A DNA stretch of 64,000 nucleotides from Cochlodiniinecator piscidefendens (GCF_011326755.1 NZ_JAAOIE010000009.1:33758-97757); one strand, 5' to 3'; shown: positions 16,386 to 26,459, counted from the stretch's first letter. Program-made: numbers and translations. Notes: a model not told the origin generated them from the letters alone.

Positions 16386-17377
16386 GCTGAGGCCCCTTTA
16401 TGACGCAAATGGCAGGCGGCGCGGTGGCCTTCGCTGGTGTTGGCCCATGCAGGGGTGTCGCGTTTGCACACATCCCCCATGATCTGCGAACAGCGGGTGT
16501 GGAACACGCAGCCCGATGGGCGCTCTAGCGGAGAGGGGATATCACCCGGTACCGGTTTCAACGGCGCGCCAAGATCGTCCAGCTTTGGCAATGCATCCAG
16601 CAAGCCCTGCGTATAGGGATGCTGCGGATTGCGGATCACATCGCGCACCGGACCCTGTTCAATCATACGACCCAGATACATCACTGCAACTTTGTCAGCT
16701 GTTTGGGCCACAACCCCCAGATCGTGGGTGATAAAGATGATGCCCATCTTAAATTCATCCACCAGATCCTTCATCAGATCAATCACCTGCGCCTGAATGG
16801 TCACGTCCAAGGCGGTGGTGGGTTCATCCGCGATCAACAGTTTTGGTTTTGTCGACAGCGCCATAGCAATCATTGCGCGTTGGCGCATACCACCCGACAT
16901 TTCAAAAGCGTATTGGTTAAACCGCTGGGACGCGTCCGAAATGCCCACACGATCCAACATTTCAACAGACAATTCTTTGGCCTGCCTTTTGTTCATATCG
17001 CTGTGGATCAAAAGCTGCTCAACCATCTGGCTGCCCACTGTCATCGCCGGGGCAAAGCTGGCCATCGGTTCTTGAAAGATCATCGAGACAGCACCGCCCC
17101 GGATCACTGACATATCCTTTGGCTTGGTTAGGGACATGACATCGACCGGGCCATCATCCAGATGCAGGGTGATTTTGGTATCTGGGCTGTAGTGACCGTT
17201 TCGCGCGTTCAACTTCATCAAAGATTTTGCGGTGACGGATTTTCCAGAACCGGATTCACCGACCAACCCCATGACTTCGCCCGGTGCCAGTGAAAACGAC
17301 ACATCGTCAACTGCGGTGATGCGACCCTCATCCGTGTCAAATTCGAGAGTCAGGTTTTCAACATCGATCAGGCTCAT
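16382..17377 (-). CDS. oligopeptide-type ABC transporter ATP-binding protein (DppD/OppD-like)
   Basis: ATPase subunit of 331 residues. Walker A GESGSGKS (about 39-46), signature MSGGMRQRAMIAMAL (about 160-174), Walker B LLIADEPTTALD (about 180-191), H-loop ITHDLGVVAQTADKVAVMYL, and the oligo_HPY C-terminal tail with CVFHTRC. Forms a heterodimer with the downstream ATPase. Its start overlaps the permease stop by 4 bases (17374-17377). Confidence 0.93.
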   Translation of the reverse strand: MSLIDVENLTLEFDTDEGRITAVDDVSFSLAPGEVMGLVGESGSGKSVTAKSLMKLNARNGHYSPDTKITLHLDDGPVDVMSLTKPKDMSVIRGGAVSMIFQEPMASFAPAMTVGSQMVEQLLIHSDMNKRQAKELSVEMLDRVGISDASQRFNQYAFEMSGGMRQRAMIAMALSTKPKLLIADEPTTALDVTIQAQVIDLMKDLVDEFKMGIIFITHDLGVVAQTADKVAVMYLGRMIEQGPVRDVIRNPQHPYTQGLLDALPKLDDLGAPLKPVPGDIPSPLERPSGCVFHTRCSQIMGDVCKRDTPAWANTSEGHRAACHLRHKGASA

Positions 17378-18504
17378 TTATTTGCCTCCGAATAAGGATC
17401 AGCGGCGTCACGCAGACCATCGCCCACGAACACAAAGGCCATCACAAGCGCGACAAAGAAAATCACCGGGATGAAGTACCATTGGTAGTTCAGCAAAACA
17501 TCCGCGCTGGTCACGTTCTGAAGCATCACGCCAAGGCTATTGACCGGGTCTTTTAGGCCCAAACCAATGAACGACAGCGCGGTTTCAGACAGCACCATAT
17601 ACGGAAATGAAATCACCAGATCGACGATGATATAGCTGGTAAAGCTCGGCAAAAGATGGCGGCGAATAATGTGCCCACCCGATGCCCCGCACAGTTGCGC
17701 CGCCAGCACGTATTCTTGGTTTCGTTCGGTCAACAAATGGGTCCGTACGCGCCGCGCTAAGGTTGGCCAACCAATCAACCCCAAGATCATCGAGATGAAT
17801 AAAAACCGGGTCTCTGCTGTCCATTCCGGCGGAATAAACGCGGCAATCGCCATAAAGAGCGGAATAGCCGGCACCGTTCGAATGGCATCGGTCACCATCT
17901 GAATAAAGCTATCGAGCCAGCCGCCGTAATACCCCGACACCCCGCCAATGATCAGCGCCAGAACAAAGGAAATCACAACCCCCATAGTCCCCACCTGAAG
18001 CGATGTCCAAATCGCGTGCAAGGTGCGGCTGAAGATGTCTTTGCCAGAACTATCCGTTCCAAACAGATGCACATAGCCCTCAGACATGCCAAACAAATGC
18101 GTATCCATTGGGATCAGGCCAAAGAGTTTGTATTCGTCACCACTGACGAAAAACTCCATATAGCGGCGTTCATCTTCATTGATGGTTTCAACCCAGCGGA
18201 AATTTGTTGCCAGCGATCTTTCCCGTGTCACCGTGTGTAAAAAGGGGCGTATAGAACAGCCGTTGGTGTCACAAAATGATGGGATCTGCGGGGCACCATT
18301 CAGATAATCCGCATCGCGGCCCGCAATCGTTGGGTCATAGGGCGACAGGATCGGCGCAAAGATCCCTGATAGGATCAACATCGCCAACACCATCGCTGCA
18401 ATCATCGCTGCGCGTTGCTTTTTAAATCGTGCCCAGATCAACTGCCCTTGGGAGGCGGTGAAATAGGCTTCTTTGGCTTTCTGATTTTCAGTCGTTGTTG
18501 TCAT
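17374..18504 (-). CDS. ABC transporter permease (DppC-like) with large periplasmic insert
   Basis: Inner-membrane permease of 376 residues with the OppC N-terminal segment, a first TM at about 33-53, and then about 100 extra residues before the transport domain (including SFCDTNGCSIRPF and HLFGTDSSGKDIFS). The conserved permease EAA-like loop is at about 270-290 (LTERNQEYVLAAQLCGAS). Standard DppC proteins are near 300 residues, so the insert is real and typical of a subgroup of large Rhizobiales/Rhodobacterales peptide or opine importers. It starts 5 bases after the upstream permease ends. Confidence 0.9.
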   Translation of the reverse strand: MTTTTENQKAKEAYFTASQGQLIWARFKKQRAAMIAAMVLAMLILSGIFAPILSPYDPTIAGRDADYLNGAPQIPSFCDTNGCSIRPFLHTVTRERSLATNFRWVETINEDERRYMEFFVSGDEYKLFGLIPMDTHLFGMSEGYVHLFGTDSSGKDIFSRTLHAIWTSLQVGTMGVVISFVLALIIGGVSGYYGGWLDSFIQMVTDAIRTVPAIPLFMAIAAFIPPEWTAETRFLFISMILGLIGWPTLARRVRTHLLTERNQEYVLAAQLCGASGGHIIRRHLLPSFTSYIIVDLVISFPYMVLSETALSFIGLGLKDPVNSLGVMLQNVTSADVLLNYQWYFIPVIFFVALVMAFVFVGDGLRDAADPYSEANK

Positions 18505-18508
18505 CGGC

Positions 18509-19513
18509 TTACCTCAGAATGCTTTTGCGTACACGCGGATCCAAAACGGCCAGCAGAATATCGGTAAAGAAGTTCAGCGTCACGATGGAGGCGGTCAAAA
18601 GGAAAATAATCGCACCGGCCAGCTGTTGGTCATTGGAGCGGGCCAGGGCCTCAAGCAGGAGTGAGCCTGCCTCAGTCAAAGTGAGGATCAACGCCACAAT
18701 CGGCAGCTCATTAAAGATGCGGTTCAAATCAAAGCCCAGTGAATTCACAATCGGGCCAAGCGCGTGACGGGCCGGATAGCGCCACAGCAGACGCCCACCG
18801 TAAAGGCCGCGCGCGCTGGCGGCTGTCACATAGAGTTTGCCAATTTCATCAGACATCAACGCCCGAACCGTTTGCAAAGCAAACGCCGTAGCAGACCACC
18901 CCAAGATAAAGATCGGCAGCCAAGCATGCTTTAGCAAATCGACAAATTTGGCCCAAGACCACGGCGCATCTTTGTATTCAGCAGAAAACAAACCAGTCAG
19001 CGTTTCACCAAAGTACAGCGTTGAAAACAGCATGATCATCAGAGCCAAAAGGAAGTTTGGCATCGCAAGACCAAGGTAGCTGACGATCCGCAAAGTATTG
19101 TTCATCGCCGCGTTACGTGATGCTGCAGAGATGATCCCAACCGGGATCGCAATTGCATAAGCCAACAGCAAAGAGCCAAGGCAAATGCTAAGGGAAATCC
19201 AAAATTTAGACCCCAAAAGCTGGGCAATGTTTACACGCAGGATGCAGCTGTCGCCAAATTCACCCTGAAACGCACCCGTCAGCCACGTGGCCCAGCGGAT
19301 CATATAAGGGCGGTCCAACCCGAGGCGGACCCGTTCGGCGTCAATGTCGGCAAGCGTGATCGCCTGACCCTGTGTGGTTTTATACGCCAGATAGCGCTCC
19401 GCACAGTCTCCGGGAACCAATTCCATAAGTGAGAAAACAACAAACGACACAATCACCAGTGTGATCAATGCCATCACCGCACGTGTCGCGGCGAACCTTC
19501 CAAATTGCAACAT
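18509..19513 (-). CDS. ABC transporter permease (DppB-like)
   Basis: Inner-membrane permease of 334 residues. It starts with the OppB-type N terminus (MLQFGRFAATRAVMALITLV), has about six TM segments, and an EAA loop near 230-250 (YVTAASARGLYGGRLLWR). A TTG four codons upstream is also in frame, but the ATG at 19513 has GGGGGA correctly spaced before it. Separated from the binding-protein gene by a strong hairpin at 19536, which probably lowers permease expression relative to the binding protein. Confidence 0.9.
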   Translation of the reverse strand: MLQFGRFAATRAVMALITLVIVSFVVFSLMELVPGDCAERYLAYKTTQGQAITLADIDAERVRLGLDRPYMIRWATWLTGAFQGEFGDSCILRVNIAQLLGSKFWISLSICLGSLLLAYAIAIPVGIISAASRNAAMNNTLRIVSYLGLAMPNFLLALMIMLFSTLYFGETLTGLFSAEYKDAPWSWAKFVDLLKHAWLPIFILGWSATAFALQTVRALMSDEIGKLYVTAASARGLYGGRLLWRYPARHALGPIVNSLGFDLNRIFNELPIVALILTLTEAGSLLLEALARSNDQQLAGAIIFLLTASIVTLNFFTDILLAVLDPRVRKSILR

Positions 19514-19535
19514 GGCTTCCCCCAAGGTCGCTAAA

Positions 19536-19555
19536 GGCGGGCGAAAACGCCCGCC
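19536..19555 (-). terminator. intercistronic hairpin between binding protein and permease genes
   Basis: GGCGGGCG, AAAA, CGCCCGCC: a perfect 8-pair GC-rich stem, 22 bases after the binding-protein stop. There is no long T run, so it more likely stabilises the upstream mRNA or partially terminates than ends the operon. Confidence 0.65.
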
Positions 19556-19577
19556 TCTGTATTACGCTAAGCGCGGA

Positions 19578-21617
19578 TTATTCGTCCAACCACCACTGTG
19601 ATGGGCGGTAAGGGTAGGTCCGGTAGAATTCATAAGATGAAGTCTGGAAATCCGGGAAGTTATGCAGATTGTTAGAGTGATAAACCGGAGCCGGTGCATT
19701 CACTGTCCCAATGAACAGCATTTCACCTGCCATGATTTCAACCATCTGCTGTGCAGCCGCTTCAGATTCTGACGTACCTGGTGCGGATGACTGGTAAGTA
19801 TCCAGCGCTGTTTTCAGCGTTGCAACCCATGCAGGTGGCTCTACTCCATTTGCGCCTTCAGAACTGATGTATTCAGCCCAAAGCATACCGGTACGCACAT
19901 CGAAATACCCATCAAACGGCGGGATCCAAGTTTCGCTATCACCCAGGATAGACCCGGCTGGCTGACCTTTATTCCACATCCCCACTTCGAGGTTGTTTGC
20001 AGATTGCGCTGCGCGGAACTCATCGTCTGTGACCTCTTTAATGGTGGTTGTAACGCCAACATCGGTCCAGTTTTGCGCGATCAATTCAACGAATTGTGCT
20101 GACGTTGGCTGCGTAGAGAACTGCCAATCCAGAACAAATTGTTCGCCATTTGGAAGGTCACGATCGCCGTCGCCATCCGCATCAACTAGACCGATTTCGT
20201 CTAACAATGCGTTTGCCTGATCAGGATCAAATGCCAGCCCATTGGTGGACCATGCTTCGTCAATATACGCAGGGCGTGGAGAGAACCCGATATACTGCTG
20301 AGGCGTGCCCAATCCGAATGAAGCAACTTCATTTAGTTCATCGCGGTTGATCGCCAATGACATCGCAGTCCGGAACCGTACATCATTAAAGATCGCACGA
20401 CGATCAAGATCGTTTGCTGTCACGTTGAACGTAATGGTCGGGCTAGAGATGCTTGGACGAACGTCCAATGTGTAGTTCCCGGCCTCTTGTCCTTCGAGAA
20501 GAACAGGTGCTGAATCCAACGCGATTGACTGAGATTTGTAGTCAACTTCGCCATTCAACAGCTTCAGAATACGAACTTCGGCGTCACCCACATAGGTTTC
20601 GTCCATTTCAGAGATATAAGGCAACTGGTTGCCCGCTGTATCCACTTGGAAGAAGTACGGGTTAGCAACGTAATGGCGGCCCTCGGTGTTTTCAGACACC
20701 AAGATGTGGCTTTCCAATGTTGGCATTGTATCTGCAGGCAGATCGGCCAAGTTGTCGCCCGCTGTCAGCATCGGTGACGGCGTATCCATCCAGTCTGAGT
20801 TGCCGTAATACGCTTTGATCGCCTCATAGCCGTTTTCATAGCCTACAGCCTGTGCATTTGCGTCTGCTTGGTCATTCAAAGCCGGGTGGAATTGTTCAAA
20901 GAAGTGGCGCGGTTGAAATGGCTGCACATAAGATGACGCAAAGGTTTCAAGCAAACCGGGCTTTGGTGCCGCAAGGTTGAATTGAACCGTGGTGTCATCA
21001 ATGGCCAGAACCTCAATCGGTTCACCTCCAGCAAGCGCATAGCCTTTTGGCTCAGCGATTACGTTGGTGTCCATCATCAGGTTGTCATACCAGAACACAA
21101 CATCATGCGCGGTGAATGCAGCGCCATCAGACCATTTGTGGCCTTCGCGTAGGTTGACCGTCAACTGGGTGAAATCATCGTTCCAAGTCCAGCTAGACGC
21201 GACATTTGGCACGATGGTTTGCAGATCATCTGAATAGCGAACAAGGTTCACGTGACGCACAGACAAGAAATCAGATGTGCCAGATTCAGTTGCGTTGGAC
21301 AAAACATCCAGAACGCCACCGTATTGGCCGACCTCGTCATATGGCGCAACAACCAGTGGGTTGGCTGGCAGACGATCAGCAACAGCAGCCAAATCGCCAT
21401 TGCCGCGAATGCGCGCATTCAGATCAGCAATCGCTGGGTTTTGGGCAAATGTCAGTTCGCAAGATGCGGCAGATTGAAATTCAGCAAGGTCGTATTGCTG
21501 TGGATACATTCCACCTGCAACGCCTTGCATATCAGCGACAGTGACCGCAGGGCAGCTGGCCATTGCAGCAACGGGAAGCGCTACAAATGCGACTCCGGAT
21601 AGCAATATACGTTTCAT
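19578..21617 (-). CDS. ABC transporter substrate-binding protein, family 5, large form
   Basis: Periplasmic solute receptor of 679 residues with a Sec signal peptide (MKRILLSGVAFVALPVAAMA, then SCPAVTV). SBP_bac_5 domain features include SWTWNDDFTQLTVNLREGHK and ISYV-like substrate-cleft segments; LYP-type region SFGLGTPQQYIGFSPR at about 440. Normal family members are 500-550 residues, so this is the enlarged form that goes with the enlarged DppC-like permease. The ATG at 21617 has GGAGGAAAT directly upstream; the frame extends 9 codons further without a signal-like start. Ligand unknown: peptide, opine or an amino-acid derivative are all possible. Confidence 0.9.
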   Translation of the reverse strand: MKRILLSGVAFVALPVAAMASCPAVTVADMQGVAGGMYPQQYDLAEFQSAASCELTFAQNPAIADLNARIRGNGDLAAVADRLPANPLVVAPYDEVGQYGGVLDVLSNATESGTSDFLSVRHVNLVRYSDDLQTIVPNVASSWTWNDDFTQLTVNLREGHKWSDGAAFTAHDVVFWYDNLMMDTNVIAEPKGYALAGGEPIEVLAIDDTTVQFNLAAPKPGLLETFASSYVQPFQPRHFFEQFHPALNDQADANAQAVGYENGYEAIKAYYGNSDWMDTPSPMLTAGDNLADLPADTMPTLESHILVSENTEGRHYVANPYFFQVDTAGNQLPYISEMDETYVGDAEVRILKLLNGEVDYKSQSIALDSAPVLLEGQEAGNYTLDVRPSISSPTITFNVTANDLDRRAIFNDVRFRTAMSLAINRDELNEVASFGLGTPQQYIGFSPRPAYIDEAWSTNGLAFDPDQANALLDEIGLVDADGDGDRDLPNGEQFVLDWQFSTQPTSAQFVELIAQNWTDVGVTTTIKEVTDDEFRAAQSANNLEVGMWNKGQPAGSILGDSETWIPPFDGYFDVRTGMLWAEYISSEGANGVEPPAWVATLKTALDTYQSSAPGTSESEAAAQQMVEIMAGEMLFIGTVNAPAPVYHSNNLHNFPDFQTSSYEFYRTYPYRPSQWWLDE

Positions 21618-21933
21618 ATTTCCTCCATTGGACAAGCAGTTCATTAAGGGTGCAATGACTCATTTTTGTATATTTTTTGTGACGAGTCCCTGATCTGCTC
21701 CCGGTGGCTCCCCCCACGTTCAAGCAAATTCAAAATGCGTATCCCCTTACAACGGCAATTCTGTAGGAGGTAACTTGACGGCGAAATACACACTCTGTCA
21801 ATATTTTTGTAATTAATTTTTCAGAGCGAGTACTTTTTGTGAATAATTTAACAAACCGTCATAAAATTTGGCGTGCAATTTGATAATTTATGCGTAGCGT
21901 TCAATAAAATTAGGTGATTCGGAGGTGAATCGA
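21618..21933. other. divergent promoter region between ABC importer and FAD oxidoreductase
   Basis: A 316-base gap, strongly A/T-rich on the right half. It holds T-rich tracts such as TTTTGTATATTTTTTG (about 21664-21679) and several TGTAATTAATTTT-like stretches, and must contain both promoters. No confident operator or ORF was found. The GGAGGT at 21921 is the SD for the gene at 21934. Confidence 0.5.
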
Positions 21934-23307
21934 ATGGCGACTCTCAAGATTAATGAACCCGCTCGCGAAATTGACGTTATTCATCAAACGGATGTACTGG
22001 TTGTTGGCTCTGGTCCCGGTGGTTTACCCGCCGCATTGGCCGCCGCACGCGCCGGCGTCGAAGTCACCTTGGTTGAACGGTTTGGCTGTTTTGGCGGTAA
22101 TTTGACCGTTGTGGGTGTCGAAGGCATGCATTGGTATCGCCACGAGGACACCATCGAAAGCAACGGCATCGCCCGTGAATTTGAAGAAAGCGCCAAAGAA
22201 ATGGGCGCGGCTGTTCCCGAAAGCCAATCCTTATCCTACGAAATTGACTCCGAAGGGTTCAAATTGGTCGCGGATAAGATGGTTGAGAATGAACCAAACA
22301 TTCGCCCGATGCTGCACCGCCAATTTGTTGCCCCTATTATGGACGGCAACAAAATCACCGGCATCATCACGGAATCCAAAGCGGGCCGCGAAGCGATCCT
22401 TGCCAAACGGGTGATTGACGCGACCGGCGACGCAGACGTGGTAGAACGCGCAGGCGCGCCGACCTTTATGACACCCAAGGAAAACATGATGGCCGCCTCT
22501 GTCATGTTCCACGTTGCGGGCGTTGATAAACAGAAATTCATGGATGGCATCAAATCCGACCCCCAAACCTACAAAGACTGGGGCGGTGGCGGCGAATGGA
22601 ACATCGAAACCTCTGGCAAAGAGGACGACATGTTTTCACCTTTCCTCAAAAAACCATTTGAGCAGGCGATCAAGGACGGGATGATCCCGCCGCATCTCAA
22701 CACCATCGCGGGCACTTGGGGGGCTGTTCATGACACCGGTGAGCTGACCTATATGAACCTCATCCACATGGATGATTGCGACGGCACTGACCCCGACAGC
22801 CTGACCAAGTATGAAATCGAAGGGCGTCGTCAATCCATGTTGGCGATTGAGGCCCTGCGCCATTACACCCCCGGCTGCGAAGGCATTCGGTTGCGTAACT
22901 TTGGCATGTCGATCGGCATTCGCGACACGCGCAAAGTGGATACAGTCTACAACATGACCAGCCATGATGTGCGCGAACAAGCCCGCTTTGACGATAGCAT
23001 CGGTATTTTTCCGGAATTCATTGATGGGTACGGTATTCTGATCCTGCCGACGACTGGCCGGTATTTCCAAATTCCATATCGTAACCTGCTGCCCAAAGGC
23101 GTTGAAAACCTGTTGGTGTCTGGCCGCGCAACAGGGGGTGATCGCGACAGCCACGCCGCAACCCGCAATATGGCCTGTTGTGCTGTAACCGGGCAGGGCG
23201 CAGGTATCGCCGCCGCGATTTCGGTTAAAACAGATAAACCACTGGCCGAAGTGAACCCAGCGGACATTCAAAAAGAACTCGAACGCCAAGGCGGTAGACA
23301 CCACTAA
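21934..23307 (+). CDS. FAD-dependent oxidoreductase (FAD_oxidored family)
   Basis: Flavoprotein of 457 residues. VLVVGSGPGGLPAALAAARA (about 22-41) is a Rossmann dinucleotide fold, followed by TLVERFGCFGGNLT, which with its Cys and Gly-Gly is typical of the PF12831 family. ATGDADV (about 167) and the C-terminal LLVSGRATGGDRDSHAATRN (about 396) complete the FAD site. The GTG three codons earlier is in frame but the SD GGAGGT is spaced for the ATG at 21934. Coupled to the next gene by TAATG. The substrate is unknown. It is divergent from a peptide-type importer, so it may act on the imported compound. Confidence 0.85.
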   Translation: MATLKINEPAREIDVIHQTDVLVVGSGPGGLPAALAAARAGVEVTLVERFGCFGGNLTVVGVEGMHWYRHEDTIESNGIAREFEESAKEMGAAVPESQSLSYEIDSEGFKLVADKMVENEPNIRPMLHRQFVAPIMDGNKITGIITESKAGREAILAKRVIDATGDADVVERAGAPTFMTPKENMMAASVMFHVAGVDKQKFMDGIKSDPQTYKDWGGGGEWNIETSGKEDDMFSPFLKKPFEQAIKDGMIPPHLNTIAGTWGAVHDTGELTYMNLIHMDDCDGTDPDSLTKYEIEGRRQSMLAIEALRHYTPGCEGIRLRNFGMSIGIRDTRKVDTVYNMTSHDVREQARFDDSIGIFPEFIDGYGILILPTTGRYFQIPYRNLLPKGVENLLVSGRATGGDRDSHAATRNMACCAVTGQGAGIAAAISVKTDKPLAEVNPADIQKELERQGGRHH

Positions 23308-24149
23308 TGAGCGCCTTTGCCTTTTCACTGGTGATCAGCGCAGCAGTGCTGCATGCGATCTGGAATGCCATTGTGAAAAGCGCAGTGGACCGCACAGTGA
23401 TCCTAGGACTGGTTGCGCTGGGGCAAGTTATCCCCGGCGCAATTCTTATCACGATACTGCCTTTCCCCGGATGGGAGGCAATGGCCTATGTCGGGCTGTC
23501 TACGGTTATACACTTTGGTTATTTTTTAATGTTGGGGACGGCCTATCGTCATGGGGATCTAAGCGTTGTCTACGCAATTGCCCGAGGCAGCGCACCGGTT
23601 CTGGTGACCCTTTGGGCGCAACTGCTTATTGGGGAGGTTCTGCCATTTTGGGCATGGATCGGCATTCTTTGCGTGGCTTTGGGCATTTTAACTTTGTCAA
23701 AGGATGTTCTTAAGGGCCACGTCAGCAAAATGGCCGTCTGGTCTGCGCTTGGCACCGGACTTTGTATATCTTCCTATTCAGTGGTTGATGGGATCGGCGT
23801 GCGTTTGTCAGCCCATACAATTTCATACGTCGCCTGGGGGGCGTTTGCCCATATATTCATCACAGGCTTTGTGTTTATCACCCGGTGGGAACGCGTGCGC
23901 GCCATTCCCCGCAGCGCCGCGATCAAAGGGCTATTGGGCGGGGTCGTTTCGATCATTGCTTATGGTCTCGTCTTGCAGGCGAAATACTACGCCCCACTTG
24001 GAATGGTCTCAGCTATTCGCGAAAGTTCAGTGATTTTTGCCGCCCTTATCGGTGTCTTTTTCTTCCATGAACGGCCCATTTCAACTCGGCTCATTGCAGC
24101 AACCATCGTGGCTTGCGGGATCGTTTTGATCGGGCTAAACGGCGCTTAA
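23307..24149 (+). CDS. DMT-superfamily EamA transporter
   Basis: Inner-membrane protein of 280 residues with about ten hydrophobic segments arranged as two EamA repeats (first repeat about 1-135, second about 145-280). Typical features are HAIWNAIVKSA (about 12-22), YAIARGSAPVLVTLWAQLLIGE (split region about 85-110) and SSVIFAALIGVFFFHERP (about 236). Usually exports amino acids or metabolites. The start overlaps the oxidoreductase stop by one base, so the two are one operon. Confidence 0.88.
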   Translation: MSAFAFSLVISAAVLHAIWNAIVKSAVDRTVILGLVALGQVIPGAILITILPFPGWEAMAYVGLSTVIHFGYFLMLGTAYRHGDLSVVYAIARGSAPVLVTLWAQLLIGEVLPFWAWIGILCVALGILTLSKDVLKGHVSKMAVWSALGTGLCISSYSVVDGIGVRLSAHTISYVAWGAFAHIFITGFVFITRWERVRAIPRSAAIKGLLGGVVSIIAYGLVLQAKYYAPLGMVSAIRESSVIFAALIGVFFFHERPISTRLIAATIVACGIVLIGLNGA

Positions 24150-24359
24150 CCCCCGCAAATAGGGTCTAAGAACGACATTATCGTCGCGAATGGGGCTGTT
24201 TTGGCGTCCGTTTCTCTCTTACGCTTTCGCCATGAAGAGTATTACGCCACCACGCCTTGATCGGCGCGCAACGGGATGTGACCTCGTTCCTCATTGAGGC
24301 AACACGCGCAACAGCGCGCCCCATCCCTGTGACTAAAACTCTGATCTGCTGAGACCTTC

Positions 24360-26459
24360 ATGACATCCCAAGCTTTGCGTCTGGCCATTGATATTGGTGG
24401 CACCTTTACTGATACCGTTTTGGTAAGCGGCGTTGATACGATCCTTGCATCGACCAAAACGCTAACCACACACGAAAACCCCGCAGATGGCGCTATGCAA
24501 GGCGCGGAACGGGTGATGGAACAAACCGGGCGCACCCTGTCAGAGGTGACTGGGTTCATTCATGGCACGACGCTTGCGACCAATGCATTGATTGAACGGC
24601 GCGGCGCTGTGGTGGCAACGATCACCACCGAAGGGTTTCGCGACATTTTGGAAATCGCCTATGAACGGCGCTATTCGCAATATGACATCAATCTGGAAAA
24701 ACCTGACCTGCTGGTGCCGCGCGATCTGTCTTTGACGGTACGTGAACGGATGTCGGCCTCAGGCGAAACGCTGATCCCTTTGGATGATGCATCTGTTTGC
24801 GCGATGATCACGGAACTGACCGCCAGCGGCGCTACAGCCGTTGCGATTTGTCTGCTGCATTCCTACGCAAACCCCGCCCACGAACGGGCCTTGCGCGATG
24901 CGATCATCGCCAAATGCCCCAATGTCACGGTGTCTATTTCATCAGACGTCAGCCCGGAGGCTCGTGAATTTGACCGGCTCTGCACCACGGTTGCAAACGC
25001 CTATATCCAACCACTGATGGAAACCTACCTTGATCGGTTCGCGCAGCGTTTTGCCGACGATGGGGTGAGCTGCCCAATCTTGATGATGACCGCAGGCGGT
25101 GGTATGTGCACCATTGAAACAGCGGCCCGTTTTCCCATTCGATTGGTTGAATCTGGCCCGGCAGGCGGTGCCATCTTGGCCGCGCGTATCGCAGCACGCG
25201 CAGGATTGGATGAGGTCCTGTCCTTTGATGTTGGGGGCACCACCGCCAAGCTGTGCCTGATCGACAACGCCCGTCCACAAACATCGCGCCAGTTTGAAAT
25301 TGCCCGCGCCGCCCGGTTTATCAAAGGGTCGGGCATGCCAGTGCGCATTCCTGTGATTGAAATGATCGAGATCGGCGCTGGCGGCGGATCAATTGCCGGG
25401 GTTGATCGGCTGGGCCGCCTGACCGTTGGCCCCCAAAGTGCCGGATCTGAACCGGGCCCGGTGGCCTTTATGCGCGGCGGAACCGATCCAACGGTGACGG
25501 ACAGCGATATCACCCTTGGCTATATCGTGCCTGACACCTTTGCCGAGGGGCATATCCCACTTGACCCAGAAGGTTCAAAAGAGGCTCTAACCCGCGTTAT
25601 TGGATCGAAATTGGAACTTGATGCAGTCGGGTCTGCTGATGGCGTCAGCCGTATTGTTGACGAAAGCATGGCCAGCGCCGGACGCATGCATGCTGTCGAA
25701 AGCGGTAAGGATCTAGGCGGGCGCACCATGATCGCCTTTGGGGGCAACGGCCCACTGCACGCAAGCCGCGTCGCGCGCTCTGCTGGCGTGAGCCGGATTG
25801 TTATTCCGCCCAATCCAGGCGTTGGCTCTGCCGTTGGTTTTTTGTTTGCGCCTGTCAGTTTCGAAATCGTGCGCAGCCGATATTCCATGCTCAATACATT
25901 GGACGCCGCCGCGATCAACACACTGTTTGATCAGATGATTGCAGAGGCCCGCGCCGTGGTCGCCCAAGGGGCAGGGGATGCGCCAACCCTCACCCAACGC
26001 ACCGCCTTTATGCGTTACAATGGTCAGGGTCATGAAATCGAAATTGATCTGCCAGATCGCGCGCTCACCCTAGATGACATCGCCCCGCTGACGGCAGCCT
26101 TCGAAGAAGAATACCGCAAACAGTTTTCGCGCCCTGTACCGGGGATGAAGATTGAAATCCTCAACTGGGCCGTGCGGGTTGCAACCCCTGATGGGGACAT
26201 TCCCCGCGTTCCGCCCGCGCCCAATCTGAACACGATTAAGGCAACCGATACCCGCCCCATCACCTGTGATGTGGACGGCACGTTAAAACAAGCCGCCTTT
26301 GTGGCGCGTGACAGCCTTGCGCCCGGCGATCATGTTCAGGGGCCTGCGCTGATTACTGAACCGCAAACCACAACATTGGTCAGTGCCGATTTTTCCGTCC
26401 GTGTCGATGGCGCTGGCAACCTGATTTTGATCCAAGACCAAAAGGGAGACACAGAATGA
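24360..26459 (+). CDS. hyuA: hydantoinase/oxoprolinase family protein, subunit A (HyuA-like)
   Basis: ATP-dependent amidohydrolase or carboxylase subunit of 699 residues. The actin-like ATPase fold is marked by LAIDIGGTFTDTVLV (about 8-22) and LSFDVGGTTAKLCLID (about 293-308); FIHGTTLATNALIER (about 62-76) is a strong family signature. Relatives include N-methylhydantoinase, 5-oxoprolinase and acetophenone carboxylase, so the reaction is the ATP-driven opening or carboxylation of a cyclic amide or ketone. The next gene, HyuB, overlaps by 4 bases (ATGA). Preceded by a 210-base gap that should hold the operon promoter. Confidence 0.9.
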   Translation: MTSQALRLAIDIGGTFTDTVLVSGVDTILASTKTLTTHENPADGAMQGAERVMEQTGRTLSEVTGFIHGTTLATNALIERRGAVVATITTEGFRDILEIAYERRYSQYDINLEKPDLLVPRDLSLTVRERMSASGETLIPLDDASVCAMITELTASGATAVAICLLHSYANPAHERALRDAIIAKCPNVTVSISSDVSPEAREFDRLCTTVANAYIQPLMETYLDRFAQRFADDGVSCPILMMTAGGGMCTIETAARFPIRLVESGPAGGAILAARIAARAGLDEVLSFDVGGTTAKLCLIDNARPQTSRQFEIARAARFIKGSGMPVRIPVIEMIEIGAGGGSIAGVDRLGRLTVGPQSAGSEPGPVAFMRGGTDPTVTDSDITLGYIVPDTFAEGHIPLDPEGSKEALTRVIGSKLELDAVGSADGVSRIVDESMASAGRMHAVESGKDLGGRTMIAFGGNGPLHASRVARSAGVSRIVIPPNPGVGSAVGFLFAPVSFEIVRSRYSMLNTLDAAAINTLFDQMIAEARAVVAQGAGDAPTLTQRTAFMRYNGQGHEIEIDLPDRALTLDDIAPLTAAFEEEYRKQFSRPVPGMKIEILNWAVRVATPDGDIPRVPPAPNLNTIKATDTRPITCDVDGTLKQAAFVARDSLAPGDHVQGPALITEPQTTTLVSADFSVRVDGAGNLILIQDQKGDTE

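Noticed and set aside
22636..23328. Long minus-strand reading frame of 230 codons
   Set aside because: It lies wholly across from the FAD oxidoreductase gene, which has clear motifs. The antisense frame shows no recognisable domain and is a by-product of GC-rich codon usage.
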